NCBI RefSeq assembly: GCF_900269665.1
Contig: NZ_LT985361.1
Coordinates: 6,232,707-6,296,706, forward strand
Direction of reading: 5' to 3'
Origin: Nocardia suismassiliense
GTDB taxonomy: Bacteria > Actinomycetota > Actinomycetes > Mycobacteriales > Mycobacteriaceae
Length of the DNA stretch: 64,000 bases
In this document: in pieces, positions 1 through 7,997 of the stretch
Numbering within the stretch: position 1 is the stretch's first letter
Layout: the number at the start of each line of letters is the position of its first letter
Notes under the pieces: generated by a model
What the model was told of the DNA's origin: nothing
Database searches by the model: none
What the model saw: only the letters and a program-made list of their open reading frames with translations
Made by a program: the position numbers and the translations under genes

Positions 1-1
1 C

Positions 2-121
2 CCCGACACCCTCCCCACCGCCCCCGCTGACTTGGACCGCCTCCGCGAACTGGCCACCGCCTACAACGCCGAAAGCCCGGTCACCCGCCTCATCAAGGCC
101 CTCGCCGCCCGCACGGCCTAG
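2..121 (+). CDS. 3' end of an unidentified protein (partial)
   Basis: The first 120 bases read as an open frame of 39 codons ending in TAG at 119-121, cut by the window edge. The codons are strongly G/C-ending, as in the real genes of this window. The visible tail is charged and alpha-helical in character, including the stretch LRELATAYNAESPVTRL. I do not recognise the family; the rest of the gene lies upstream of the window. Confidence 0.55.
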   Translation, partial: PDTLPTAPADLDRLRELATAYNAESPVTRLIKALAARTA

Positions 122-644
122 TTCTGAAAGCCCCACTACCGCAACCCTTCACGGCAGAGCTGTCCGTCGACAAGATCCCGAAAACAGCACCACAGCCAGT
201 CCCCACGCCGGAACCTTCACCCTGCCCATCCCAGGTTGCGGAAGAGAAAGCCGGGAACACCACCCGACGCGCTCAGCACCATCCGGGCATCCCATCGACT
301 GTCATAAACCCTCGAATCAGCTCACCCCGGGAGGTCTTTGAGCGCGCGGTCCTATACGGGTACACCCAAAGACACCCCGCCAAGGTTCACCTTCCCGGTA
401 GGAGCAATCAAGGACTCCTCGGGTGAACGGTCCAGCGAGCTGAAGACTCACCCAGGTTTTCCCGTGAGTAGTGCTGGGCGCGTCGTGTGCCGTACCCGGC
501 TTACCTCCGCGGTCGGTCACGCGGCGCTCGGTTCCAGCGTGGTCATCTGGCTGTGGTTGCGTTCCGAGAGCTCTAATGGGTGGAACACGTTGCGGGGTAG
601 AGAGACTCGCAGACCGTGCACACTATTCACAGACGGTAGACACT

Positions 645-724
645 CTGTGAGGGGTCTGCACGGTCTGTGAGAGGTGCGCACGGTATACGAGAGGTGCGCA
701 CGGTCAGCGAGAGATGCGCACGGT
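645..724. repeat. 20-bp tandem repeat, four units
   Basis: Four consecutive 20-bp units start at 645, 665, 685 and 705. Each has four variable bases followed by a core close to GAGAGGTGCGCACGGT; a fifth unit starts at 725 and decays. The phase is exact: the GCACGGT end recurs at 658, 678, 698 and 718. An inverted copy of the end (ACCGTGCA, 613-620) lies just upstream. The period is not a multiple of three, so this is a DNA-level repeat, not a coding one. Confidence 0.85.
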
Positions 725-760
725 ATACGAGATCGCCCAGCGCTGGCGGGGCGCGGGGAT

Positions 761-780
761 TTGCTGGCAGCGGCCAGCTT
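761..780. repeat. 20-bp direct repeat containing a small hairpin, copy 1 of 2
   Basis: TTGCTGGCAGCGGCCAGCTT occurs here and again, identically, at 1131-1150, 370 bp away. Each copy can fold as GCTGGC/GCCAGC around a four-base loop. Copy 1 is followed by a 72-bp repeat unit; copy 2 directly follows the T-run of the large hairpin at 1056-1127. Confidence 0.8.
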
Positions 781-831
781 TCATGCTCGACGTGTGCGGG
801 GACGGGAAAATGCGAGCAAGCCCGCCATGAC

Positions 832-1688
832 GTCCCACTCGAAACCGAGCCGATCACCAAGCGGGATATAGCGGCGGGAAAACGCGAGTGAGTCCGCCGT
901 GATGTCCCACTCGGCATGCAGCTGCTCACTCAGCGGGACATAGTGGCGGCGAACCGCGCGCTTTGGCGCCGCTGGGTCCCGTTGATCATGAACGGAGCTC
1001 CAGAGGGTACGCGAAATGGCGCCAATGCTGGCGCAGCGGTAGTTGTCAGCAAGATCCGCACTGGCTCTCGGGTTCCGCACCGATTGCGGGGGTCCCAAGT
1101 GGGTGCGGATCCCGAGAGGGGGTGCGGTTTTTGCTGGCAGCGGCCAGCTTTAGTGATCGGCGGGACATAAGGGCGAGCCAATTCGCGGCGGCCCGCCACT
1201 ACGTCCCGCTCGGCGAACAGTCAGACGGAAGTGCTCAACCTGCGGGACACAGCAGAGGCGAAACATGGGCAAGCCCGCCCTCATGTCCCACTCAAGGCCG
1301 CACCGAACACCCAACGGGACACAGTAGCGGCGAACCGCGAGTAAGTCCGCCGTCATGTCCCACTGGAAGCCGAGCCGAACGCCCAACGGGATATAGCGGC
1401 GGGAAAACGCGAATAGGCCCGCCATTACGTCCCACTCAAGGTTGGGTCGAGCACCCAGCGGGACACAGGGGTCGGAAACGCGACTAAGCCCGCCATGACG
1501 TCCCACTCGAAGCCGGACCGATCACCCAACGGGACTTAGGGGTCGGAAGACGCGGGGAAGTTCGCCGTGATGTCCCACTCGGCACCCAGCTGCTCACTCA
1601 GCGGGACATAGCGGCGCCGAGCCGCGCGCTCTGGTGCCACTGGGGTTCCTCGATGACGGGCGGAGCGCCAAAGGGTATGCGGAAGGGG
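832..1688. repeat. 72-bp tandem repeat family and a segmental duplication
   Basis: Units beginning GTCCCACTC start at 832, 904, 1285, 1357, 1429, 1500 and 1572, with a divergent unit at 1203 (GTCCCGCTC). Spacing is 72 bp, except 71 bp for the unit at 1429, 82 bp from 1203, and a break of about 300 bp after 904. Each unit has GTCCC near its start and CGGGAC (or CGGGAT) about 30 bases later, so it can form a short stem. The pair at 832/904 plus its downstream flank (832-1020) matches the pair at 1500/1572 plus its flank (1500-1688), which indicates a duplication of about 190 bp. Seventy-two bases equal 24 codons: on the minus strand several units read as degenerate copies of a 24-residue peptide with an EWD motif, but the 71-bp unit and in-frame stops break the frame. 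Confidence 0.8.
1056..1132 (+). terminator. Large imperfect hairpin followed by a T-run
   Basis: Arms of about 26 bases at 1056-1081 and 1102-1127 pair with only a few mismatches: both contain the CTCTCGGG/CCCGAGAG core flanked by CCGCAC/GTGCGG. The loop is 20 bases. The right arm is followed by TTTTT (1128-1132), so on the plus strand it has the form of an intrinsic terminator. No plus-strand gene ends just upstream, so its use as a terminator is inferred; it may be part of the repeat element. Confidence 0.45.
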
Positions 1689-1710
1689 GCCTTACGGTTC
1701 GGTCGGCCGC

Positions 1711-1830
1711 CTTCACCTTTCGCTGTCAACCACCTTCAGCTCTCGACGTAGGCAGTCTTCACCTTTCGATGTCGACCGTCTTCACCGTCCTGCGGCAACC
1801 ACTTTCATGTTTCGCTGCAGGCACCCTTCA
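1711..1830. repeat. 23-bp tandem repeat, five units and a partial sixth
   Basis: A CTTCA-type start (TTTCA in one unit) recurs at 1711, 1734, 1757, 1780, 1803 and 1826, exactly 23 bp apart. The unit is roughly CTTCACCTTTCG followed by a GT- or TG-containing segment ending in AAC or GGC. Units are degenerate (roughly half to three quarters identical by eye), but the phase does not slip. The period is not a multiple of three. The array ends about 150 bp from the stop of the DUF4333 gene, which reads toward it. Confidence 0.8.
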
Positions 1831-1982
1831 GGATTCATCGGGCCCCCTCGAGGAATGACACCCCCGCCAAGGCATACAACGCCTGCGAATCCCCAACCAA
1901 GCCGGCACCGCCCACACCCCACAGAAACGCCAACGGCCGGCCCACCGAAGTGGGCCGACCGGGAGGCTACTAGCGACGGGAC

Positions 1983-2675
1983 CTAGTTCGGGCGGCCGAC
2001 CTCGTAGGTTCCATCCTCCTTGGTGATCTTGATAGTCACCTTCTTGCCCTCGCCGCTGACCTTCAGGTCGCAGGTGAAGGTGGCGTCGACCTTGACTTCT
2101 TGACCGGACGGGCAGGTGACGTCGCTGACGTCCTGGATGCCGTAGGAGTCGGTGAGGACCTTTTTGACGCCGTCCTGGACGGCGGCTTGGTCCAGCTTGT
2201 CCTTGGAGGTCAGTACGAGGACTAGGGCGACGATGGCGCCGATGACCACGACACCGAGCACGACCAGGCCGATGACCAGGCCTTTTCCTTTGCCTTGCGG
2301 CGGGGGCTGCTGCTGGCCGCCCCCCTGCGGTTGCGGCTGCTGCTGGCCCCCCTGCGGCTGGCCCTGCTGCCAGTCCTGCGGCTGAGTCTGGCCCCACGGC
2401 TGGCTCTGCTGGCCGGGCTGACCCCACTGCGGGTTCGGCTGCTGACCCCACTGCTGCTGGCCGGGTTGTTGCGGCGGCTGACCCCACGGCTGCTGCGGCG
2501 GCGGCTGATCACCGCCCCACTGCTGGGTCGGCTGGGCCGAGGCCGGAGTTTGCGGCTGGCCGCCCCACTGGTGGGTGGGTCCTGCCCCGCCGGGTGCCTG
2601 CTGTCCACCCCACTGCTGGGTGGGATCGTTGTTGCGCCCCTCCCCGGGTTCGCTGGGTCCAAACGGGCCGCTCAT
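1983..2675 (-). CDS. Gln/Pro-rich single-pass membrane protein with C-terminal DUF4333 domain
   Basis: A 230-residue protein in three parts: a cytoplasmic low-complexity N-terminus of about 130 residues rich in Q, P, G and W (repeated QQWG/QPWG-type units), one hydrophobic membrane segment at about 135-158, and an extracytoplasmic domain of about 70 residues with two cysteines (DVTCPSGQ and FTCDL) typical of the actinobacterial DUF4333 family. ATG at 2675 is chosen over an upstream frame start because GGAGG lies seven bases before it. Function is unknown; the architecture suggests a cell-envelope protein. It follows helY on the same strand with a gap of about 120 bp and may have its own promoter. 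Confidence 0.8.
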   Translation of the reverse strand: MSGPFGPSEPGEGRNNDPTQQWGGQQAPGGAGPTHQWGGQPQTPASAQPTQQWGGDQPPPQQPWGQPPQQPGQQQWGQQPNPQWGQPGQQSQPWGQTQPQDWQQGQPQGGQQQPQPQGGGQQQPPPQGKGKGLVIGLVVLGVVVIGAIVALVLVLTSKDKLDQAAVQDGVKKVLTDSYGIQDVSDVTCPSGQEVKVDATFTCDLKVSGEGKKVTIKITKEDGTYEVGRPN

Positions 2676-2794
2676 CTGGTTGCCTCCACTCGCATCGTTG
2701 TACACACGGTAGCCCCCCGCGTGAGAACGGTCCGATATCTCTAGTCCTCCGCCACGGTCGGTACGCGAAAGAAATCAAATCACAATCGAATCCG

Positions 2795-5497
2795 CTACGC
2801 GGCGTCCACCGCGACGACACCCCGCCGGATCGCGCGCACCGCCTTCGCGGCGGTCGCGGCGACCTCCTCGTCGTCGGCGGTGTTGTGGATCTGGTCGAGC
2901 AGGTCGATCACCTGCCTGCACCAGCGCACAAAATCGCCCGCGGACAGCGGCGTGGCCTGATCACCGCTGGCGAGCAACGACTCGGCCAACCCGTCGCCGC
3001 GCGCCCACTTGTGCACGCCGGTGACGAAACCCAGATCGGGTTCCCTGGTCGGCGGCAGCTTGTGCCGGGCCTCGTCGGAGCGCAACTCCGACCACACGCG
3101 GATGGTCTCGCCGATCGCCCGCCGGATCGGTGCCGTCGGACCCGTCACGCCGAGATATCCACCGTCCTGGCGGGATTCGAACACCAGAATGGACACGACT
3201 CCGGCCAACTCGGCCGGGCCGAGCCCGCGCCACAGCCCCTGCCGCAGGCATTCGGCGACCAGCAGGTCGCTTTCGGAGTAGATCCGGGCCAGCCTGCGAC
3301 CGTCCGCGGTCACCTCGGATTCGTGCACGAACCCGCGTTCTTCCAGCAGCCCGAGGATCCGATCGAAGGTGCGGGCCAGCGAGTTGGTCGTTGCGGCAAC
3401 CTTCTGGCGCATGGTCTCGGTCTCCCGGGCCAGCTTGTTGTAGCGCTCGCCGATGCGCGACATCTGCTCCCGATCCGCGCGGGTATGCGCCGGATGGGCG
3501 CGCAGAGTGCGACGCAACGTGGACAGTTCCCGGTCGTCGGCCGCCGACGCACGTTTGCCGCGGCGCGGCCGGCCCGGCACGGAAATCCCGGTGCTGCGCA
3601 GCGCCGACGCGAGATCGCGACGGGTCTGCGCGGTCCGGTGATCGACCCGCCGCGGCAACCGCATGTGCCCCAACGCCTCCGCGGGCACCGGGAAATCGGC
3701 CACCGACACCCGACCGGCCCACTTGTCCTCGGTGAGCACCAGCGGCCGCGGGTCACCCGGCGTCGCATCGGGTTCCAGGATGACCGCGAGCCCGGCCCGC
3801 CGCCCGGATGGAATCGCCACCACATCACCGCGGCGCAACGCCGTCAGCGCCGCGACCGCAACCCCGCGCCGGTCCGACCGACCTTGCTGTTCGAGCTGCC
3901 GCTCCCGCTGCTTGATCCGTTCCCGCAGCGAAATGTATTCCAGGAAGTCACCATCGGCGCCGCCGAGCTGATCGCGCAGCTTGCGCAGCGCGGACTCGTT
4001 GCGTTCGATACCGCGGACCAGCCCCACCCCCGAGCGGTCGGCTTGGAACTGCGCGAACGACCGCTCCAGCAGCATGCGCGCTTCGGCGGCACCCATCCGG
4101 TCGATCAGGTTGATCGACATGTTGTAACCGGGCTTGAACGAACTGCGCAGCGGATAGGTCCTGGTGGAGGCCAGACCGGCGACGGCACTGGTATCGACCT
4201 CCGGCTGCCACAGCACCACCGCGTGGCCTTCGACGTCGATGCCACGACGTCCGGCGCGTCCGGTCAGCTGGGTGTATTCACCGGGGGTGAGCTCGGCGTG
4301 CGACTCACCGTTGTACTTGACCAACCGCTCCAGCACCACCGTGCGCGCGGGCATGTTGATGCCGAGAGCCAGTGTCTCCGTGGCGAATACGGCCCGCACC
4401 AGACCTTTGACGAACAGCTCCTCGACGGTATGCCGGAACGCGGGCAGCATCCCCGCGTGGTGCGCGGCCAGCCCGCGGTGCAGCGCCTCGCGCCACTCCC
4501 AGTACCCGAGCACCTCCAGGTCCGCCTTCGGCAGGTCACCGGTGTGCTTCTCGATGATGTCGTCGATCTGTTCGCGATCGTCCTCGCGGCTCAAATCGAG
4601 CCGGGAACGCAAGCACTGTGCCAGCGCGCCATCGCAACCCGCGCGACTGAAGATGAAGGTGATCGCAGGCAGCAGGCCCTCTTCGTCCAGCTTCGCCAGC
4701 ACCTCCGGCCGCGGCAACGGACGGAAGTCACGCCGCGGACCGCCGCGCCCGTTGCGCGGACCATTCCAGCTGTTGGCCCGATCGGCGGCTTCACGCTGCT
4801 TGATGAACCGGACCAGGTCGCCGTCGACCAGCACCTTCTGATCGGTGGAATCGGTGTCGAACAGGTCGAACATGCGCCGCCCGACCATGACGTGCTGCCA
4901 CAGCGGCACCGGCCTGGTCTCATCCACCACCACGGCGGTGTCGCCGCGCACGGTCTCCATCCAGGCGCCGAACTCCTCGGCGTTGGAGACCGTCGCCGAT
5001 AGGCTGACCAGCCGCACGTCCGGCGGCAGATGCAGGATCACTTCCTCCCACACCGCGCCGCGGAACCGGTCGGCCAGGTAGTGCACCTCGTCCATCACCA
5101 CGAACGACAACCCGCGCAACGCGTCCGAGGACGCGTACAGCATGTTGCGCAGCACCTCGGTGGTCATCACCACCACGGGCGCGCCCGGATTGATCGACTG
5201 GTCGCCGGTGAGCAAGCCGACGCTGTCACGGCCGTAGCGCTCGGTGAGATCGGCGAACTTCTGGTTCGACAGGGCCTTGATCGGCGTGGTGTAGAAGCAC
5301 TTACCGCCCGCGGCGAGCGCCAGATGCACGGCGAACTCGCCGACCACGGTTTTACCCGCACCGGTCGGCGCGCAGACCAGGACGCTGTGTCCCTCTTCGA
5401 GTGCCGCGCAGGCGGTGCGCTGGAAAGGATCCAGGCTGAACTTCAGCTCGGTGGAAAACTTCGCAAGCTCGCCCGTATGCGACCGGTGATGTGTCAC
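2795..5497 (-). CDS. helY: HelY-type DEAD/DEAH-box helicase (Ski2/Mtr4-like)
   Basis: A 900-residue superfamily 2 helicase. Visible motifs are Walker A APTGAGKT (43-50), DEVH (136-139), SAT (167-169) and motif VI QLTGRAGRRG (410-419), followed by a long C-terminal region consistent with the DSHCT domain of Ski2/Mtr4 helicases. Such enzymes unwind RNA or DNA with ATP; in actinobacteria HelY is assumed to act on RNA. The start is GTG at 5497, two bases after the tatC stop, so translation is probably coupled. The helY-tatC-tatA order matches that in M. tuberculosis, which supports the name. A long frame on the opposite strand is a shadow of this gene. Confidence 0.93.
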   Translation of the reverse strand: MTHHRSHTGELAKFSTELKFSLDPFQRTACAALEEGHSVLVCAPTGAGKTVVGEFAVHLALAAGGKCFYTTPIKALSNQKFADLTERYGRDSVGLLTGDQSINPGAPVVVMTTEVLRNMLYASSDALRGLSFVVMDEVHYLADRFRGAVWEEVILHLPPDVRLVSLSATVSNAEEFGAWMETVRGDTAVVVDETRPVPLWQHVMVGRRMFDLFDTDSTDQKVLVDGDLVRFIKQREAADRANSWNGPRNGRGGPRRDFRPLPRPEVLAKLDEEGLLPAITFIFSRAGCDGALAQCLRSRLDLSREDDREQIDDIIEKHTGDLPKADLEVLGYWEWREALHRGLAAHHAGMLPAFRHTVEELFVKGLVRAVFATETLALGINMPARTVVLERLVKYNGESHAELTPGEYTQLTGRAGRRGIDVEGHAVVLWQPEVDTSAVAGLASTRTYPLRSSFKPGYNMSINLIDRMGAAEARMLLERSFAQFQADRSGVGLVRGIERNESALRKLRDQLGGADGDFLEYISLRERIKQRERQLEQQGRSDRRGVAVAALTALRRGDVVAIPSGRRAGLAVILEPDATPGDPRPLVLTEDKWAGRVSVADFPVPAEALGHMRLPRRVDHRTAQTRRDLASALRSTGISVPGRPRRGKRASAADDRELSTLRRTLRAHPAHTRADREQMSRIGERYNKLARETETMRQKVAATTNSLARTFDRILGLLEERGFVHESEVTADGRRLARIYSESDLLVAECLRQGLWRGLGPAELAGVVSILVFESRQDGGYLGVTGPTAPIRRAIGETIRVWSELRSDEARHKLPPTREPDLGFVTGVHKWARGDGLAESLLASGDQATPLSAGDFVRWCRQVIDLLDQIHNTADDEEVAATAAKAVRAIRRGVVAVDAA

Positions 5498-5499
5498 CG

Positions 5500-6453
5500 T
5501 CAGAGGGTATCGGAGTAGTCCGACATCGAGCGCCCGGTTTTATCCGGGGGTGTCATGATCGAGTCGGCCGGATCGATCGGATCGGGGCTGCTCAGCGTGG
5601 ACGCTTCTTCGTCGGCCAGCGCGGCCAGGTTGTCGGCTTCCTTGCGCGCCTTGCGGATGTCGTTCAAGCGGGAGAACTGGATCGCGACCTCGAACAGCAC
5701 CGTGAGCGCGAGCGCGAGCGCCAGCATGGAGAACGGGTCCTGCGGGGTGACGATGGCCGCGAACACGAAGAGCCCGAACGTGATTCCGCGCCGCCACGCC
5801 TTGAGCCGGGCGTAGGTGAGCACCCCGATGAGGTTCAAACCGATGATCAGCAGCGGGGTTTCGAAGCTGACGCCGAAGATGACCAGCAGCTGGATGATGA
5901 AGCTGAAGTACTGCGAACCGCTCAGCGCGGTGATCTGGACGTTGTTGCCGATCGTCAGCAGGAAGCTCAATGCGTGAGCAACCACGACGTAGGCCAGCAC
6001 GGCGCCGGACGCGAACAGCACGCTGCCCGCCGAGACGAACCCGACCGCGTATTTGCGTTCCTTCGCGTACAGACCCGGCGTGATGAACGCCCACAACTGG
6101 TAGAGCCAGATCGGCGCGGCGAGCACGATGCCCGCCGTCATGCCGACCTTCAAGCGCAGGGTGAACTGCTCGAACGGTGCGGTGGCCAGCAGCTTGCAGG
6201 TCCCGTCCGGGCTGATCGCGGCGCGCGACGAGTCCGGCAGCGCACAGTAGGGACCGCGGAGGATATCGCCGAGGCTCTTGAGGCCGAGGAACCCGTACTC
6301 GTACCAGAGGAACCCCAGCACGGTGGTGAGCAGAACCGCCGCGATCGAGACCAGCAAGCGGTAGCGCAGTTCCTGCAAATGCTCGACCAACGACATGGTG
6401 CCGTCGGGATTGGTCCGGCGCTTGCTGTGCCGGGGATCGAACGGGATTCGCAT
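5500..6453 (-). CDS. tatC: Twin-arginine translocase subunit TatC
   Basis: A 317-residue polytopic membrane protein and core receptor of the Tat export system, which moves folded proteins across the membrane and recognises the RR signal with TatB/TatA. The N-terminal signature MSLVEHLQELRYRLL and the motif FITPGLYAKERKY are typical, and six hydrophobic segments can be counted. The C-terminal tail is acidic and disordered. The frame stays open to a TTG at 6489, but ATG at 6453 is preferred: family proteins begin shortly before the EHLQELR helix and the TTG has no ribosome site. It lies 89 bp after tatA and directly before helY. Confidence 0.93.
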   Translation of the reverse strand: MRIPFDPRHSKRRTNPDGTMSLVEHLQELRYRLLVSIAAVLLTTVLGFLWYEYGFLGLKSLGDILRGPYCALPDSSRAAISPDGTCKLLATAPFEQFTLRLKVGMTAGIVLAAPIWLYQLWAFITPGLYAKERKYAVGFVSAGSVLFASGAVLAYVVVAHALSFLLTIGNNVQITALSGSQYFSFIIQLLVIFGVSFETPLLIIGLNLIGVLTYARLKAWRRGITFGLFVFAAIVTPQDPFSMLALALALTVLFEVAIQFSRLNDIRKARKEADNLAALADEEASTLSSPDPIDPADSIMTPPDKTGRSMSDYSDTL

Positions 6454-6542
6454 GGTGGGTGATGGCCCCTGGGTTGAGAAGCTCGGCAACAGCGCACGGA
6501 TCCCGGAGTGAGTCGCGACTCACTCCGGGTCGAACAGCCCGC

Positions 6543-6812
6543 TCAGAGCGTCTTCGGCTCGGCCTGGGGCTGCGGGGTGACCGACGGGGTGACCGGCTGG
6601 GCCTGCGGCAGTTGCTGAACGGGCGGCTGCTGCGCCGGCGCCTGCGCGTCGGACGACTCCTTGCCCTCGTTCTGCATCTGGCTGACCTCGCTCTTGAAGA
6701 TGCGCAACGACCGACCCAGGCTGCGGGCCGCGTCGGGCATCCGCTTGGCACCGAAGAACATCACGAAAACGACCGCAATGATCAGCCAGTGCCAGATGCT
6801 CAGACTGCCCAT
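6543..6812 (-). CDS. tatA: Sec-independent translocase protein TatA
   Basis: An 89-residue TatA: one N-terminal membrane helix (SIWHWLIIAVVFVMFFG), the FG hinge, then an amphipathic helix starting KRMPDAARSLGRSLRIFKSE, and a Pro/Gln-rich tail. TatA oligomers form the translocation site for folded Tat substrates. GGGAGGT precedes the ATG by seven bases. It probably forms a unit with tatC downstream. Confidence 0.95.
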   Translation of the reverse strand: MGSLSIWHWLIIAVVFVMFFGAKRMPDAARSLGRSLRIFKSEVSQMQNEGKESSDAQAPAQQPPVQQLPQAQPVTPSVTPQPQAEPKTL

Positions 6813-6959
6813 GATTTTTACCTCCCAAGACTGGTGATGGTTCTGATGCTACCGGAGGGTGACGTGCGCGAACGCACCGTCCGGCCGCTCGGCGCACTGG
6901 GGAGTGCGAAGTCACGATGCCCTGTTTGCCCGATGTTCACTCCAGCCGGGCGAGCTCGG

Positions 6960-7997
6960 TCAACGAGCACCGGCCTGCGCGGCCCGCAGTTGTTCGAGCA
7001 ATTCCGCACCGGTCCAGGTGCGCCGGTCGCCTTGCTCGGCGGCCACGATCAACTCGATCAGCCGCTGATTCACCGGCGTCGGCAGGCCGACCATCGTGCC
7101 GAGACCGACGATTTCCCCACAGAGCCAAGAGATTTCGGTTTTGCGGCCGAGTTCGAGATCGTCCGCCATGGACGAGCGCGCCATCGGATCGATGGCCAGT
7201 ACCCGGCCGAAGACGCGCCGGAAAATACCGTCGGGCACGGTCAGCAGCCTGGTCATCAAAGCAGGCGGTACGGGTGTCAGCCGGGCGGGCGCTATTCGCG
7301 CCCTGTTCATCACCGTGAGCGCCTCGCGCTGGGTCAGCGCCAGGCAACGCCGATAATTCCGGTCGCTGAGTTGCTCGCGCAGCGGTCGTCCGGACAACGC
7401 GTTGATCGGGTTGTTCAGGTTCAGCAGCAGTTTCGCCCACTGCACCGAGCGCAGCTCCGGGTAGCGGCGCAATGCGAGCCCGGCCTGCTGGAAGACATCG
7501 AGGAACGGTGCCAGCGCCGGATCGTCCTGCACGGCGAGCCCGCCCTCGGTGCCGCGATGGAACCGGCCGCCGGGGTGGTGCACCACGTTGAACAGCACCA
7601 TGCCGGCCAGCACCACGCAGTTGGGCAGGATCTCCCTGATCACCGTGTCGTTGCCGATGCCGTTCTGCAGGCTCAGCACCACCGTGCCCGGCCGGATCTT
7701 GCCGGTGAGTTCACGCACCGCATCCGCGGTCGCCGCCGATTTCACGGTGACCAGCACGATATCGGCCGAGCCGATGTCGTCCGGCTCGGTGGCCACCTGG
7801 AAACGATCGGGGGCCACTGTGTCGTCGCCGCCGTCGAGGTCGGTGAGCCGGACACCGGACGCGGTGATCTCGTCGAGCAGTCGCGGCCGGCCGACGAACG
7901 TGACGTCGGCGCCCGCCACGGCCAGCTTGCCGCCGACGAAGATGCCGATGCTGCCCGCACCGATCACCATCACCCGGCTCGCCGCGCCGGTGCTCAT
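6960..7997 (-). CDS. Ketopantoate reductase (PanE/ApbA)-like oxidoreductase
   Basis: A 345-residue protein with an N-terminal Rossmann fold (GAGSIG, 13-18), the LQNGIG motif (110-115), and WAKLLLNLNNP with the likely catalytic lysine at 189. This is the two-domain layout of 2-dehydropantoate 2-reductase, which reduces ketopantoate to pantoate with NADPH for CoA synthesis. Its ATG overlaps the pafC stop by four bases (ATGA), so it is probably translated with pafBC. In M. tuberculosis tatA directly follows pafC, so this gene is an extra member. Whether the substrate is really ketopantoate is not certain; the superfamily has paralogues of other specificity. Confidence 0.82.
   Translation of the reverse strand: MSTGAASRVMVIGAGSIGIFVGGKLAVAGADVTFVGRPRLLDEITASGVRLTDLDGGDDTVAPDRFQVATEPDDIGSADIVLVTVKSAATADAVRELTGKIRPGTVVLSLQNGIGNDTVIREILPNCVVLAGMVLFNVVHHPGGRFHRGTEGGLAVQDDPALAPFLDVFQQAGLALRRYPELRSVQWAKLLLNLNNPINALSGRPLREQLSDRNYRRCLALTQREALTVMNRARIAPARLTPVPPALMTRLLTVPDGIFRRVFGRVLAIDPMARSSMADDLELGRKTEISWLCGEIVGLGTMVGLPTPVNQRLIELIVAAEQGDRRTWTGAELLEQLRAAQAGAR

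Larger units (their letters stand above)
122..1982. other. 1.9-kb repeat-rich stretch without a convincing gene
   Basis: No open frame here has a ribosome site, a recognisable domain and consistent codon use. The first 480 bases contain a weak stem (GTTCACC at 385-391 with GGTGAAC at 422-428) and little else. From about 600 onward the DNA is built of tandem repeats with periods of 20, 72 and 23 bp, a long duplication and a large hairpin, listed separately. Short frames that span the repeats translate them into repetitive peptides, which explains why they look open. Confidence 0.75.

Noticed and set aside
627..1506. Several short frames over the repeat region
   Set aside because: They translate the 20- and 72-bp repeats, lack ribosome sites and are broken by a 71-bp unit and stops.
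645..1830. Possible CRISPR array
   Set aside because: The arrays are head-to-tail repeats without unique spacers of fixed length, and no cas gene is present in the window.
2594..5002. An 802-codon open frame on the plus strand
   Set aside because: It lies antisense to helY; its translation is Arg/His/Pro/Gln-rich without any domain, the usual mirror of a high-GC gene.
5491..6462. A 323-codon plus-strand frame opposite tatC
   Set aside because: Translation is Glu/Arg/Gln-rich noise; tatC on the other strand is certain.
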